Source: Plantago elongata
Lineage: Eukaryota; Streptophyta; Magnoliopsida; Lamiales; Plantaginaceae
Direction: 5' to 3'
Assembly: GCA_036897095.1 (NCBI GenBank)
Contig: JAYMSP010003324.1
Location: 1 to 20,209 of the forward strand
Length of the DNA stretch: 20,209 bases
The position numbers were made by a program, and so were the translations under genes. Under the pieces are notes generated by a model. It was not told the origin of the DNA. It worked only from the letters and a program-made list of their open reading frames with translations, and did no database searches. Of the stretch, positions 1-9,400 are shown piece by piece; the stretch's first letter is position 1, and every line of letters begins with the position of its first letter.

Positions 1-1800
1 GATGATCATTTCATTCTTTTAGAAGATTTGTGTGCAATTGCATGTTCTTGTAACTATACTATTGTAAATTTGTAATCGTTTGGTTCGTGAAAGATAATCG
101 AAATCCTCATGGAAGTGGATTCATTTATAGCCGAACCATGTAAAATGTGGTGTTATTACAGTCGAATCTATTGGAAATTTAAGGGTAAAAAGATGAATGG
201 AAGTATGTTGGGATGAAATTGCAATTTTATAGGATTGAAAAGATTTCAAAAGTAGTATGAAGACAGGAAAGAAAGTCGTGTTTGAGATCAGTACTAAATC
301 TGAAAAAAGGAAAAAGTCAAAGGAAGTTATAAAATGCAGGGAGGTGATAGACCAATCAGAGAAGCTGTCAAACACCTTAAACGACTTAGACAATATGGAG
401 TGGCATTTCAAGGCATCTTTTCCAACAAACACAAATGAGTACTTGTACTATTAGGGTTTTATGATTCAAGAACAAAATCAACGGTGAGATAGCTATTCGA
501 CCAGTTCTTTCCTTGTACAATCATCTATGTATGAATGTCATAAAGTATTTATTTCCTCCTCTTATTTGCAAGCACGAATTTCAATCACCTAAATCATTAT
601 GAATTAGTTTGAGATGAGGAGTAAAACCTCAATCAAAAGATGTTAACTCTTAATTTAATAGATATAAATTGTAAGAGACGCAATTATTCACTCCAGAGAA
701 GCATTTATTCATTGAAAAATGAGGAAAAATTAAAAAAATTGAATGAAATCACGCCTGCTTAAACAGGACTCACTATGTTGAGCCCCTACCTCACCAAGTT
801 GCTTGAAAGAAATAAAGATTTTGTCCAAGCTGATTATGGTGAGCTCATTTGTCATTGGGATTTGGGACTCACGTGGTGAGCTCTCAATTTTCCCTCCGGG
901 TTCGATTCTTTTCCCTTTCTTTTCGATTACTTTGCTCTTAAATCCGAAATTTAGCACATAGGATTACGAAACCTTCTGTTTAAGATGACTTAAGAGTATT
1001 GGTCAAACACACAAGTACATAATATGCATTAGTCACTCTTTCACCACTTGATGATTTAGTAAGTTAACTTAAAGTGTAATGTGTTTTACCAACTAGTTAC
1101 ACTCATACACATAATGTTTATTTTCGATGTATTAGACTCGATTAACCAATTTATCGGATGAATTGAGAGCTCAATCATTCAATAAAATTCCAACAAGCTT
1201 TAATCGGAAGTGTAGGTTGGCCTCTGAATTGACATGGCTCCAAATTCAATAATAAATCTTATTTGCAACCAAAACTATCAATAAAATCATTTACACAAAT
1301 CATGGATGAAAAACCTGAAGGAATTTATATACAATCAAGGGAAACTTAATTGGGTGGTGCTGGACGAGGGGTCTTACACTGACATTTGAAAAAACAAGAA
1401 ATTAAAGGTAATAAAATTTGACAATGTAAGAGTTTGAATCGGAAATTGATTTTAGAATATAAATGCGCTATGCATAAAATTTGAGCCGAGGATTTTTTCT
1501 TCGATTTAATGAACTTCGACAAGTTATGAATTTAATAAGGTTATAAGTTACAAAAGTTGAGTCTATAAAGTTTTACGAACTCAAGCTAGTTGAGTTTTAT
1601 GATTAATTCAATTTAAAACACTTTAATTTTGAAATAAAAGGTCTTGAATGTCATAGGATTGAAGTAGACATATATATAATTGGATGAATTTTTGCTAAAT
1701 TGTGTTTGTCATGAAATTCAAATAGGAGAAAGTAAAATATTGGTACTGTAGCCTCATTTTACTTCTTGTAGGCTACTATTTATCCCAAGTCAAAACAAAA
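1..1800. other. AT-rich intergenic region, no supported gene
   Basis: I see no gene I can support here. The open frames are short (the longest is about 100 codons), AT-driven and without recognisable domains, start context or splice structure. Around 334-438 a 34-codon frame has a protein-like composition, but it has no family resemblance I recognise. The only structured patch is the SINE-like piece at 838-909, listed separately. Confidence 0.6.
838..909 (+). repeat. possible tRNA-derived SINE head (degenerate)
   Basis: GGTTCGATTCT at 899-909 matches the RNA polymerase III B-box consensus (GGTTCGANNCC). The stretch GGTGAGCTCA at 838-847 resembles an A box, and GGTGAGCTC recurs at 874-882. 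The patch is less AT-rich than its surroundings. The A-to-B spacing is longer than in a tRNA, so this would be a diverged SINE head, and chance B-box matches do occur. Confidence 0.25.
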
Positions 1801-1830
1801 TAATTGTGTATAATTATCTCAATCCAATCA

Positions 1831-1990
1831 TTTATCTCTTACATAACCTATATAACAAACCTATAATATCCATTCAAACCAATCATCTATATCTTACACC
1901 AATAATTTATCTCTTATACAACTTATATAACAAACTTACAATACTCATTCAAACCAATCATCTATCTCTTACACAAATCATTTATCTATA
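1831..1990. repeat. 75-bp tandem repeat (about 2.1 copies)
   Basis: Units start at 1831, 1906 and 1981, each with TTTATCT, so the period is exactly 75 bp. The first two units are near identical, sharing TATATAACAAAC and ATTCAAACCAATCATCTAT; the third is cut short. Each unit itself contains two related halves of the form AATCATYTATxTCTTACA. Because 75 is a multiple of three, a spurious 72-codon repetitive frame opens over it. Confidence 0.85.
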
Positions 1991-3300
1991 CACTATCCAA
2001 TTACAATTCTATACCAACCACTAATTTTAACAATTCTACTACAATTTGATCATTATTCATCTGTTCAAACGGATTCAACTCTGATTCTATACCGAACAAT
2101 CACTTAGCTATTTACCTGACCAGTTCATGAGTTGATTCATCAAACACTAGTCCTGGACACACACACATATATATCTTGAGGTAATGTTTATTTTTTAATT
2201 CTAAAACAAATTTGTTGAATATTTGCTGCAATTATTTTTAAGAATTTGCAATTCATATTTTTTGTTTAATGCAGCTTACTGCCTATACATTCTGGCATTT
2301 CAGTGTTTATTACATGCATGCATACCATTTTGGAATTTGTACAACTTTTGATACAGGTTTTCTATCTGAAATTTGAACAGTTTGGAGCAAAAATTGTGCT
2401 TTTGATGGGTCGGGTATTTAAAGACTCAGGCCCAACCTTTCTCACAGCAGTTGACTGGTAAGAATCTTACCATTGATCTTAAGAGAAAGATGCCATACTG
2501 CAGTGATAGTTCGGGTATACTATATAGGGTCCTTTTCACAATTTGCTTATGGCGATTCACACGTTATTTATGTTCTACGACAAAATTAAGGGTTTAACCA
2601 TTCCTTAAAAATTAGAATATGTTCTTTCTATGAGAATATTTTGAGCGATTACATGTTTAAACTAGAAATACTATTCACATATATACGAAGATTTTATACT
2701 AGTTATGAGTGTGAGTCGCATTCATAATTTTCTAAAATTATACAATATAAAAAAATATTTTAAAATATATCGTAGAATGAGACACACCTATTTGATATAC
2801 TACACAATGACTTAGTATTTTTTGTATACCTCACAATGACTACTTGTCCACAAGTTATACCTCTATTATTTTTTTGCTTCGATTTGATGATTTATTACCC
2901 GTATCGGGAGTATTTCACACGTCGAAAGTGCTTCAAGCGTCGAAAGTATCTTAAGCGTTTGACACATTTCATATCGTAATTCAATATCGAAAATTATTTT
3001 AAAATAAAATCAAAAAAGTATCTCAATCCACCCCTAAAATGGGCATTTCAACCAAACTAACACTAAGGACAAGTGTAAAAAGCAATGAGCAATCCAAGGT
3101 GAACTTGGGCAACATTTTTCTTATTACAACATCTAAAATGGTACTTGAATTGTTGTTAGATTTTTAGTTTGGACCTTAGTCCATACCCAATCTAGATGGT
3201 CTTCCCATCATCCCAATAATTAACATGATCACAAAAATGAAAGGGTGGAAAATGAAAATGGATGAAAATATCTGACTACTACTCCCCCTCCACAAAATCA
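1991..3300. other. AT-rich intergenic region upstream of the protease gene
   Basis: No gene is supported. It contains an 18-bp tandem repeat (2920-2960, separate entry) and simple AC/AT runs near 2158-2175. A TATTTAAAG box next to GGCCCAAC near 2416-2437 looks promoter-like, but no coding region follows it for almost 1 kb. Confidence 0.55.
2920..2960. repeat. 18-bp tandem repeat, about 2.3 copies
   Basis: CGTCGAAAGT starts at 2920 and 2938, and a third unit begins with CGT at 2956, giving an 18-bp period. The first two units differ at a few positions (GTGCTTCAAG against GTATCTTAAG). I cannot assign it to a known element. Confidence 0.7.
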
Positions 3301-3396
3301 AATTTATGAATTATCCAATCCTTTCCCTTCCCTTTTGCTCCAAATCTCTACTCTCTTCATTCAACTTCTTAACCATAATCAATCAAACCCACCAAG

Positions 3397-4719
3397 ATGA
3401 TTGTAAACCTCTCTTCATCTCACTACCTTCTCGAATCTCTCAACTCAAGAACACCCTTTCCTGTTAAAACAAGGACCAGTTTATCTAAACCTGTATTCTT
3501 CACTCCATATTCTAAACTCAATTGCATCAATCCACTTTTATCCAAGAACAGGCTATTCAGAGAAAGAAGAAGAAAAAAGTTCCGAACTTTGGCCATTGCA
3601 GGGCTGGATTTTGGTGGGTTCCAAAGCGCACAGTCAGTTGTTGAAGCTGTGGCTGTATTGACTGCTATCATAGTAGTTCATGAAACCGGTCATTTCTTGG
3701 CTGCTTATCTTCAGGGTATTCATGTGAGTAAGTTTGCAGTTGGGTTTGGTCCGATATTGGCTAAGTTTAATTCGAATAATGTTGAGTATTCTCTTAGAGC
3801 GTTTCCTCTTGGTGGGTTTGTGGGATTTCCGGATAATGATCCGGATAGTGATATTCCGGTGGATGATGTGAATTTGCTTAAGAACAGGCCGATATTCGAT
3901 AGGGTTCTTGTTATTTCAGCTGGTGTGATAGCTAATATAGTGTTTGCCTATGTTATTGTGTTTGTGCAAGTGTTGTCTGTTGGGTTGCCTGTTCAAGAGT
4001 CGTTTCCTGGGGTACTTGTGCCTGAGGTTAGGACGTCTTCGGCTGCTTCGAGAGATGGATTGTTGGCTGGTGATGTTATTCTAGGGATAAATGATGTTGA
4101 GCTTGTGAAAACGGGGCCTAGTTTGGTTTCAGAAGTGGTTGATGTGATTAAGAGGAGCCCGAAAAATAAAGTTTTGTTTAAGATTGGGAGAGGGAATGAG
4201 AGGGTAGAGATTAATGTTACACCTGACCAGAATATCGATGGAACTGGACGTATAGGTGTGCAATTGTCACCTAATGTGAAGTTTTCGAAGGCTAAGCCGA
4301 ATAATCTGTTGGAAGTATTTAACTTCTCAGGGCGTGAGTTTTGGGGTCTTACTACAACTGTCTTGGACAGCTTAAAACAGACAGTTTTAAATTTTTCGCA
4401 GACTGCTAGTAAGGTTTCTGGTCCTGTTGCCATTATTGCTGTAGGGGCAGAAGTTGCAAAATCAAGTTCAGATGGGCTTTTTCAATTTGCAGCTGTTTTG
4501 AATCTGAATCTTGCAGTGATTAATCTTCTTCCTCTTCCTGCTTTGGATGGTGGTTCATTGGCATTGATACTGGTCGAGGCAGCCAGGGGCGGGAGGAAGC
4601 TACCTACGGAAGTAGAGCAGGGGATTATGTCATCTGGCATTACCATAGTCTTGGTTTTAGGGGTATTCCTTCTTGTCCGTGATACATTGAACCTTGAGTT
4701 TATCAGAGACTTGTTATGA
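3397..4719 (+). CDS. ARASP: Chloroplast site-2-protease-like membrane metalloprotease (ARASP type)
   Basis: A single intronless frame of 440 codons. Residues 1 to about 66 are rich in Ser, Arg and Lys and poor in acidic residues, as in a chloroplast transit peptide. The zinc-binding motif HETGH is at residues 95-99 inside a hydrophobic segment (about 84-108). A PDZ domain covers roughly 203-275, starting near FPGVLVPEVRTSSAASRDGL. The second catalytic motif, NLLPLPALDGG, is at 376-386, with the zinc ligand Asp384. Further membrane segments lie near 168-192 and 412-428. This is the S2P/RseP order (HExxH, PDZ, LDG), and the length fits plant ARASP-like proteins. The family is an intramembrane protease of the chloroplast envelope or thylakoid; the substrate cannot be read from sequence. 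All catalytic residues are present, so I infer it is functional. The ATG follows a pyrimidine-rich leader (3319-3360). A paralogue of ARASP is the main alternative. Confidence 0.93.
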   Translation: MIVNLSSSHYLLESLNSRTPFPVKTRTSLSKPVFFTPYSKLNCINPLLSKNRLFRERRRKKFRTLAIAGLDFGGFQSAQSVVEAVAVLTAIIVVHETGHFLAAYLQGIHVSKFAVGFGPILAKFNSNNVEYSLRAFPLGGFVGFPDNDPDSDIPVDDVNLLKNRPIFDRVLVISAGVIANIVFAYVIVFVQVLSVGLPVQESFPGVLVPEVRTSSAASRDGLLAGDVILGINDVELVKTGPSLVSEVVDVIKRSPKNKVLFKIGRGNERVEINVTPDQNIDGTGRIGVQLSPNVKFSKAKPNNLLEVFNFSGREFWGLTTTVLDSLKQTVLNFSQTASKVSGPVAIIAVGAEVAKSSSDGLFQFAAVLNLNLAVINLLPLPALDGGSLALILVEAARGGRKLPTEVEQGIMSSGITIVLVLGVFLLVRDTLNLEFIRDLL

Positions 4720-6279
4720 ATATAAGTTTGTCCTGCTTACAAGGGAGAGTGTTATTCAATCTCCATGTTTAGGCATTGTGTTCTGTGAAGATTCCAGGGG
4801 ATAACTCGAGGTTCAATGGTGAAGACGTTTGCTTGCAGCAGTTGTGTTTCTTCAGAGAATCCCTGTTAGTCTGTTACATTTGGCCCTTTCTTGATATTGG
4901 TTTCACACAATACCAAAGGTCACATGAATGTATTGCTTTTTGTTGATAATATACTGGTATAGTGGAAACATAAGATTCTGCACAACTTGCGTGAAGTTTT
5001 TATCTTACAAGAATTTCTTTAAGTTCTAATTCGTCAGTTACAAGCTGAATAAACGAAATACAGGAAATGACACTTCTATGAGTTGTAACTATCTGATCCT
5101 TATTTATTCGCATACAGTCTCACCATGTGATAATTCCTGATATACTGTATAGTTTATCATGTGCTTGATCGTTGATGTTTCTGTATCGAAGATTATCAGC
5201 TTAGTCCTATCTAGAAGAAGAAACATGGCTTGTGAATGAATACACTCTGATGTGATGAGCATGATGCATATACTGCTTTCGGCGCCGTAACTTTTTCATT
5301 CTGTCTGTTTGTGTCATGAATTTAGTTTGGTGAACTGTGCAAGGGAAGTGTAAAGCTCCTGTTCTAGTCTAGTTTTCCTTTGCTTCTAAGCTTTGAGGTG
5401 GTCTGAAGGTTTCTGTCTATCTTACATGTTGAGGCTTTGGTTACTTGCAAGTGCCAAAACTGAACCAGTTTTTCATTTTCCTCTTGTGGTTTTAGCCTTT
5501 CTAGCTTTGATGGTTTATCTACTTACTGTACTTTTGTCTTGTTGTGTCAAGAAGTAATAATGAGCCTTCAGGCATGAATTGTGTGAAGGCACCTGAAAAT
5601 AGGGATCAGGAAGTGCCATACACCTTTTCCAACTCTTGACTTGTAGTAAGCTGAGTTATTCCATTCTGCTTCTACTACATGATATTGTTTTCCACCGCTG
5701 AACTATACCGTTTTAACATGTGTTATCAACTAAATGAGCTTATTTTATTTTGGTTAAAATAAGTATGTTACGTGAATGTCTAGTTGTAATATAATGCCTA
5801 CTGAATTATGAACTTTGCATTTCATATACCTAATTAGTAGGTTTTGCAACTTTTGTTAAATGAACCTCAATGGAACTTGAATCCATGGTAGAGGGCACAA
5901 TGGATTCGCTTAACAACCGTGGAGTTATTTGACGAGAACATGGTAAATTTAATCTATTATTTGTCTCGGAGCACCCCAACTAAGAGTGGATTCGTTTAAC
6001 AAATGTGGAGTTATTTGACGAGAGCATGGTAAATTTAATGCTAGGGGCGAGTGCAACGTTCAAATAAAGTGGGTCCGGTCCCAATTTGTTTGCGTCCAGT
6101 GAATGCACTATTCTCGCCTCTTGTATAGAAATAATCGAGAACAGATGATTCATGACGTTTGGTTGATGAGATTCAAGCGCATTGAAACTCTAAATGAGAC
6201 TGACTTCACCTACCATATTATTTCATTTACATAATTCGAAAACAATTATTAAATTTACAATAATAATTATCATTATGGG
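4720..6279. other. 3' untranslated region of the protease gene, then intergenic and MYB upstream region
   Basis: AATAAA at 5048-5053, about 330 bases after the stop, could be the poly(A) signal of the protease gene. From 5200 to 5700 the composition is less AT-rich than typical intergenic DNA here and could be transcribed, but no frame is supported. A 22-codon frame at 5574-5639 has a coding-like composition without a recognised family. From 5900 the DNA is the presumptive promoter region of the MYB gene. Confidence 0.5.
5901..6039. repeat. 53-bp direct repeat in the MYB upstream region
   Basis: Copy 1 is 5901-5953 and copy 2 is 5987-6039, with a period of 86 bp. By eye they differ at four of 53 positions and both end in CATGGTAAATTTAAT. 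Copy 2 contains TAACAAA (5997-6003), the core of the gibberellin-response element bound by GAMYB proteins; copy 1 has TAACAAC at the matching place. Functional meaning is not shown by the sequence. Confidence 0.85.
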
Positions 6280-6380
6280 AATTATTTGCCATTTTTCAAA
6301 AGGTTGCGTCATGTACAATCCCAAATGGAGAATTGTAAATGGATGAGCATTCAACCCGGACAGAAATGTGAGGCTTCACC

Positions 6381-6387
6381 TATAAAT
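6381..6387 (+). promoter_or_regulatory. TATA box of the MYB gene
   Basis: TATAAAT lies 233 bases before the ATG. It is followed about 30 bases later by a CT-rich stretch (6411-6490), a common plant leader composition. That would give a 5' leader of about 200 bases. Confidence 0.65.
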
Positions 6388-6619
6388 TCTCACAACCTCA
6401 TTTGCTTAGCTCTCCTCCCATTTCTCACTCTCTTACTCATCTCTGGACCTACACCCACCCCACCCCCTGCATTTCTTCTTCCTCCTCTCTTCTCCAAACC
6501 ACCATCTTTAAACAATCTGAAAGGGTAGAAAGATTCGACACCCTTCAATTTTCGTGTTTTTTTGTGTCTTTGTGTGTTCAAGAATAGGAAAATAAAAGCT
6601 AAAAAAATAAAGAAGTTTG

Positions 6620-8176
6620 ATGGCCTCTGAAAAGAGTTCCTCAACTGCGGTAAAGGGCAGGAACGCTCTGAAGAAAGGTCCGTGGACCGCGTCTGAGGAC
6701 ATGTTGTTGGTCGAGTACGTTAAGAAGCACGGTGAAGGGAACTGGAATGCTGTCCAGAGGAATTCCGGGTTGATGAGATGTGGGAAGAGTTGCAGACTCA
6801 GATGGGCTAATCATCTGAGGCCTAATCTGAAAAAGGGTGCGTTTTCGTCAGAGGAGGAGAAGCTAATCGTCGACCTTCATGCTAAGCTTGGCAACAAATG
6901 GGCTCGTATGGCTGCTCAGGTTCAGTTCTTGTTCCTGATCCTGTAACCTTTTATGTTGTTAAGACGCGTTATTTTGGAGAATCTGCACTAAATTCACATA
7001 TCTTTACAGAGTGATTGAGATTTAATCTATAAAACAGGGATATGTATTAGTTCTACCAGTTCACATACATATTAGTATCCTGGTTTTCATACCTTCTTGT
7101 GTTTTTACATAGAAAATTTACCTGACTTACTTTACTCACTTTATCTTATGAAAACAGCTTCCTGGAAGAACAGACAACGAAATCAAGAACTACTGGAACA
7201 CCAGACTGAAGAGGCGCCAACGTGCAGGATTACCGATCTACCCTCAAGAAGGACACCAAGGACAACAGACTCATCAACTCTTTTCTTCACTACAGCCTTC
7301 AATATCATCTATGTTAGCCTCATCCCATCTGTCCAATCCAAATCCAAATCCAAATTCAAATCCTTTTTCTTTCTTCGGTTCGTTCACATCTCCTGCAACG
7401 TTAACTCCTCCACAACACCAGACTAGTTCTCCACTAAAGCTTTTCAATGACAACAACAGCAGCCTGAGCTTAACACTCAATCCCGCGTCCTTTTTCTCAA
7501 ACTCGTTGCCAGTGCCTTCACTTGTTCAGTATAATTCTCTTGATTTCGGTGTAAATTCAGAGCTTCCTTCAATCCAATCAGCTGCATCTTCAAGCGACTT
7601 TGTGATGGACGCGTCAAGCAACAATGCTGGTGAGGATCATGAAGTGGATCGGAGTAACAAGAGTGGTCTGCTGGAAGACTTATTAGGAGAATCACAAGCT
7701 TTTACAGGCCATGAAAACGTAAAGGACTCTTTCATTGCACCGACGGAAAATCGGCCTGAAGAATCAGCTTTTGGTTTCGGCCATGTTGATGAAACTTCTG
7801 AAAATCAGCTTGAGGGTATGTACGGACAATTTCACTAAACAAACCATTACATATAAATTTCATCTGATGACTTAAAGATGTTATACCATTTTGTCACGAA
7901 ACAGGCGAAAACCAGATGGGATTTGGAGAGGTAACCGATTCAGGGGATGAAGATTTACTGAACCTTCTCGATAACTTCCCGCTAGCTGTTCCAATCCCCG
8001 ACTGGAGCGAAGAAAACAGCTACGGATCCCCTAATTTGACTCGTGGCACGAGCGGAACTGTGGAAAGTCGACACGGGAATTCGCAGTACAATGTGGTTGC
8101 AACTCCATCAGGATCAGAAAATCAAGACTGGAACTTTGGGGTCTGCTTGTGGAATAACATGCCTAACATCTACTAA
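6620..8176 (+). CDS. GAMYB-like R2R3-MYB transcription factor (subgroup 18), three exons
   Basis: Exons are 6620-6919, 7158-7815 and 7905-8176, all with GT/AG borders; intron 1 is phase 0 and intron 2 phase 1. Splicing gives 409 residues. R2 covers about 19-67 (Trp22, 42, 62). R3 covers about 70-118, with Phe75 replacing the first Trp, then Trp94 and Trp113. Intron 1 falls between ARMAAQ and LPGRTDNEIKNYWNTR, restoring the R3 sequence exactly. KKHGEGNWNAVQ, RWANHLRPNLKKGAF and QRAGLPIYP are typical of GAMYBs, the gibberellin- and pollen/anther-related MYB33/65/97/101/120 group. Residues 234-241, around ELPSIQ, are encoded by a miR159 target site. The C-terminus ends in LWNNMPNIY. The start is ATG 6620; the TTG at 6617 is not used. 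The R3 wording and shortish C-terminal part lean towards the MYB97/101/120 side, but that is memory-based and not certain. Confidence 0.95.
7558..7578 (+). promoter_or_regulatory. miR159 target site in the MYB coding region
   Basis: The 21 bases are complementary to the conserved plant miR159. Against the canonical miRNA I count mismatches only at its two ends (positions 1 and 21) and one G:U wobble at position 14; positions 2-13 pair perfectly. The core AGCTTCCTTCAATCCAA is at 7561-7577. Slicing would be expected between 7568 and 7569. The site encodes ELPSIQ, the same place as in other GAMYB genes. Confidence 0.93.
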
Positions 8177-8528
8177 AAGGAATGCCAATCAAAGAAAGAA
8201 AGCATTTGATGCCATGGTCTGTCTACTTTGGTTATAGATTTACAGACATGTTTAATCAGTATCAAATGTGGTATTAGACAACAAGTTGGTTGGTGTTACT
8301 TATTGATTGTTTCACCTTATTAGCAACAAGGGCATAGTTATGGCAATAGCTTAGATTGTAGTTCATCCAACCAACTAGCTTAGATAGCATTTGTGCATGT
8401 TGAGTTGGTTTGTGACCATGTGTTTGAAAAATTTGGAAGTTTTGTGTTGGCTTCTTATTTCACATGTAAGAAAGTATGTAGTTGCCTCCCTTCCTTTAGG
8501 TTCTTCCAAAATAAGGCCAAACAATTTA
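8177..8528 (+). other. MYB 3' untranslated region and flank
   Basis: No further coding sequence is supported after the TAA at 8174-8176. The stretch most likely contains the 3' untranslated region; I see no strong AATAAA within it. Confidence 0.45.
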
Positions 8529-8529
8529 T

Positions 8530-8531
8530 TT

Positions 8532-8571
<40 letters not shown>

Positions 8572-8573
8572 TC
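8530..8573. repeat. (TTTC)11 microsatellite
   Basis: Eleven uninterrupted TTTC units, 44 bases. It lies about 355 bases behind the MYB stop codon, in or just beyond the 3' untranslated region. Short frames on both strands here are artefacts of the repeat. Confidence 0.97.
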
Positions 8574-8941
8574 ATTTTGTTGGATAAGAATTGAATTTTG
8601 TCCCTTGATTTAACAAATATGTACTTAGGAAATATTTCAATTATTTATACTTAAAGAAAACAACGGTATGTATTGATAAATTAGGAAAAATTCTAATTAG
8701 AAATCATTTTACACTTGTATTTAAAAAAAATCTGCAATAAGTTAATATAATGTTGTAAATTAGTGTGTCCTGTGTTAATAGAATGATGTAACTCAACAAA
8801 TCATTTATTAATATATAGTCCGAAAACGTCGAAGGTCTCTAAATAATATTCGGGACGGTTTGCGCCTGAAACCCTAAGAGTTTCGAATATATACTACTAA
8901 ATCGTCATTATTTTATTTTAATTTTTTAAAACGATAAAAGT

Positions 8942-8990
8942 GTTTCGAACCTCCAACCTATTAGTTGGGGGAATGACTTACCAACTGAGA
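8942..8990 (-). repeat. tRNA-derived SINE head (A and B boxes)
   Basis: Read on the minus strand, TCTCAGTTGG (8981-8990) matches an A box and GGTTCGAAAC (8942-8951) a B box, at tRNA-like spacing. Between them CCAAC and GTTGG can form an anticodon-like arm with a 6-base loop. The T arm does not close into a 5-bp stem, so this is not a functional tRNA. The SINE body would continue towards lower coordinates; its end is not visible. Confidence 0.55.
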
Positions 8991-9359
8991 TGCATGTAAA
9001 AAATTTGAAATTTGTTGTATTTGAACCTAAGAAATAAGATTGAACAAACCAACTAGGCTAATGATTAACTAAAAGATGTTGAAAAGAATTTCGATGCAAC
9101 GTTATAATTTACTTTAATGTTAAATATAAATGATATGATAAAATAAATTAATCGAGAAAATGATACAGTTAAACTTTCTTGTAAATAACGTTAATCGTGA
9201 TATCGGTGGGTATTCATACTTCTAATACTATATCACTGAATTTTTTAATACTAATTCTTGAAACTAGAAATACAATTCATCGTGAGGGATATATTTGAAA
9301 AGGAGTACCATTCAACCTTTAACATGTTCGAAATCCAACTAGCCATGTTGGTAACATAG

Positions 9360-9400
9360 TACTCCCTTCATCCATTGGAATCAATTTTCGAGTTATACAT
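9360..9400. mobile_element. single terminal end of a Stowaway-type MITE
   Basis: TACTCCCTTCATCCATTGG at 9360-9378 resembles the Stowaway terminus: a TA target duplication followed by CTCCCTCCGTCCCA. No matching inverted end was found in the next 300 bases, so this is a fragment or a chance resemblance. Confidence 0.4.

Noticed and set aside
334..438. 34-codon frame with protein-like composition
   Set aside because: Too short, no splice signals checked out around it and no family recognised.
730..957. 75-codon minus-strand protein
   Set aside because: It overlaps the SINE-like patch and shows no domain; probably a chance frame.
3423..4433. minus-strand frames inside the protease gene
   Set aside because: They are shadows of the real plus-strand frame, which has complete catalytic motifs; the shadows show no domain.
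5574..5639. 22-codon frame between the protease and MYB genes
   Set aside because: Coding-like composition only; no homologue, no clear promoter or splice sites.
6617..6619. start of the MYB protein at TTG
   Set aside because: The next codon is ATG at 6620 in the same frame, which is the normal eukaryotic start.
8942..8990. functional tRNA gene on the minus strand
   Set aside because: A and B boxes are present, but the T arm does not pair, the anticodon loop has six bases and no acceptor stem closes. It fits a SINE head better.
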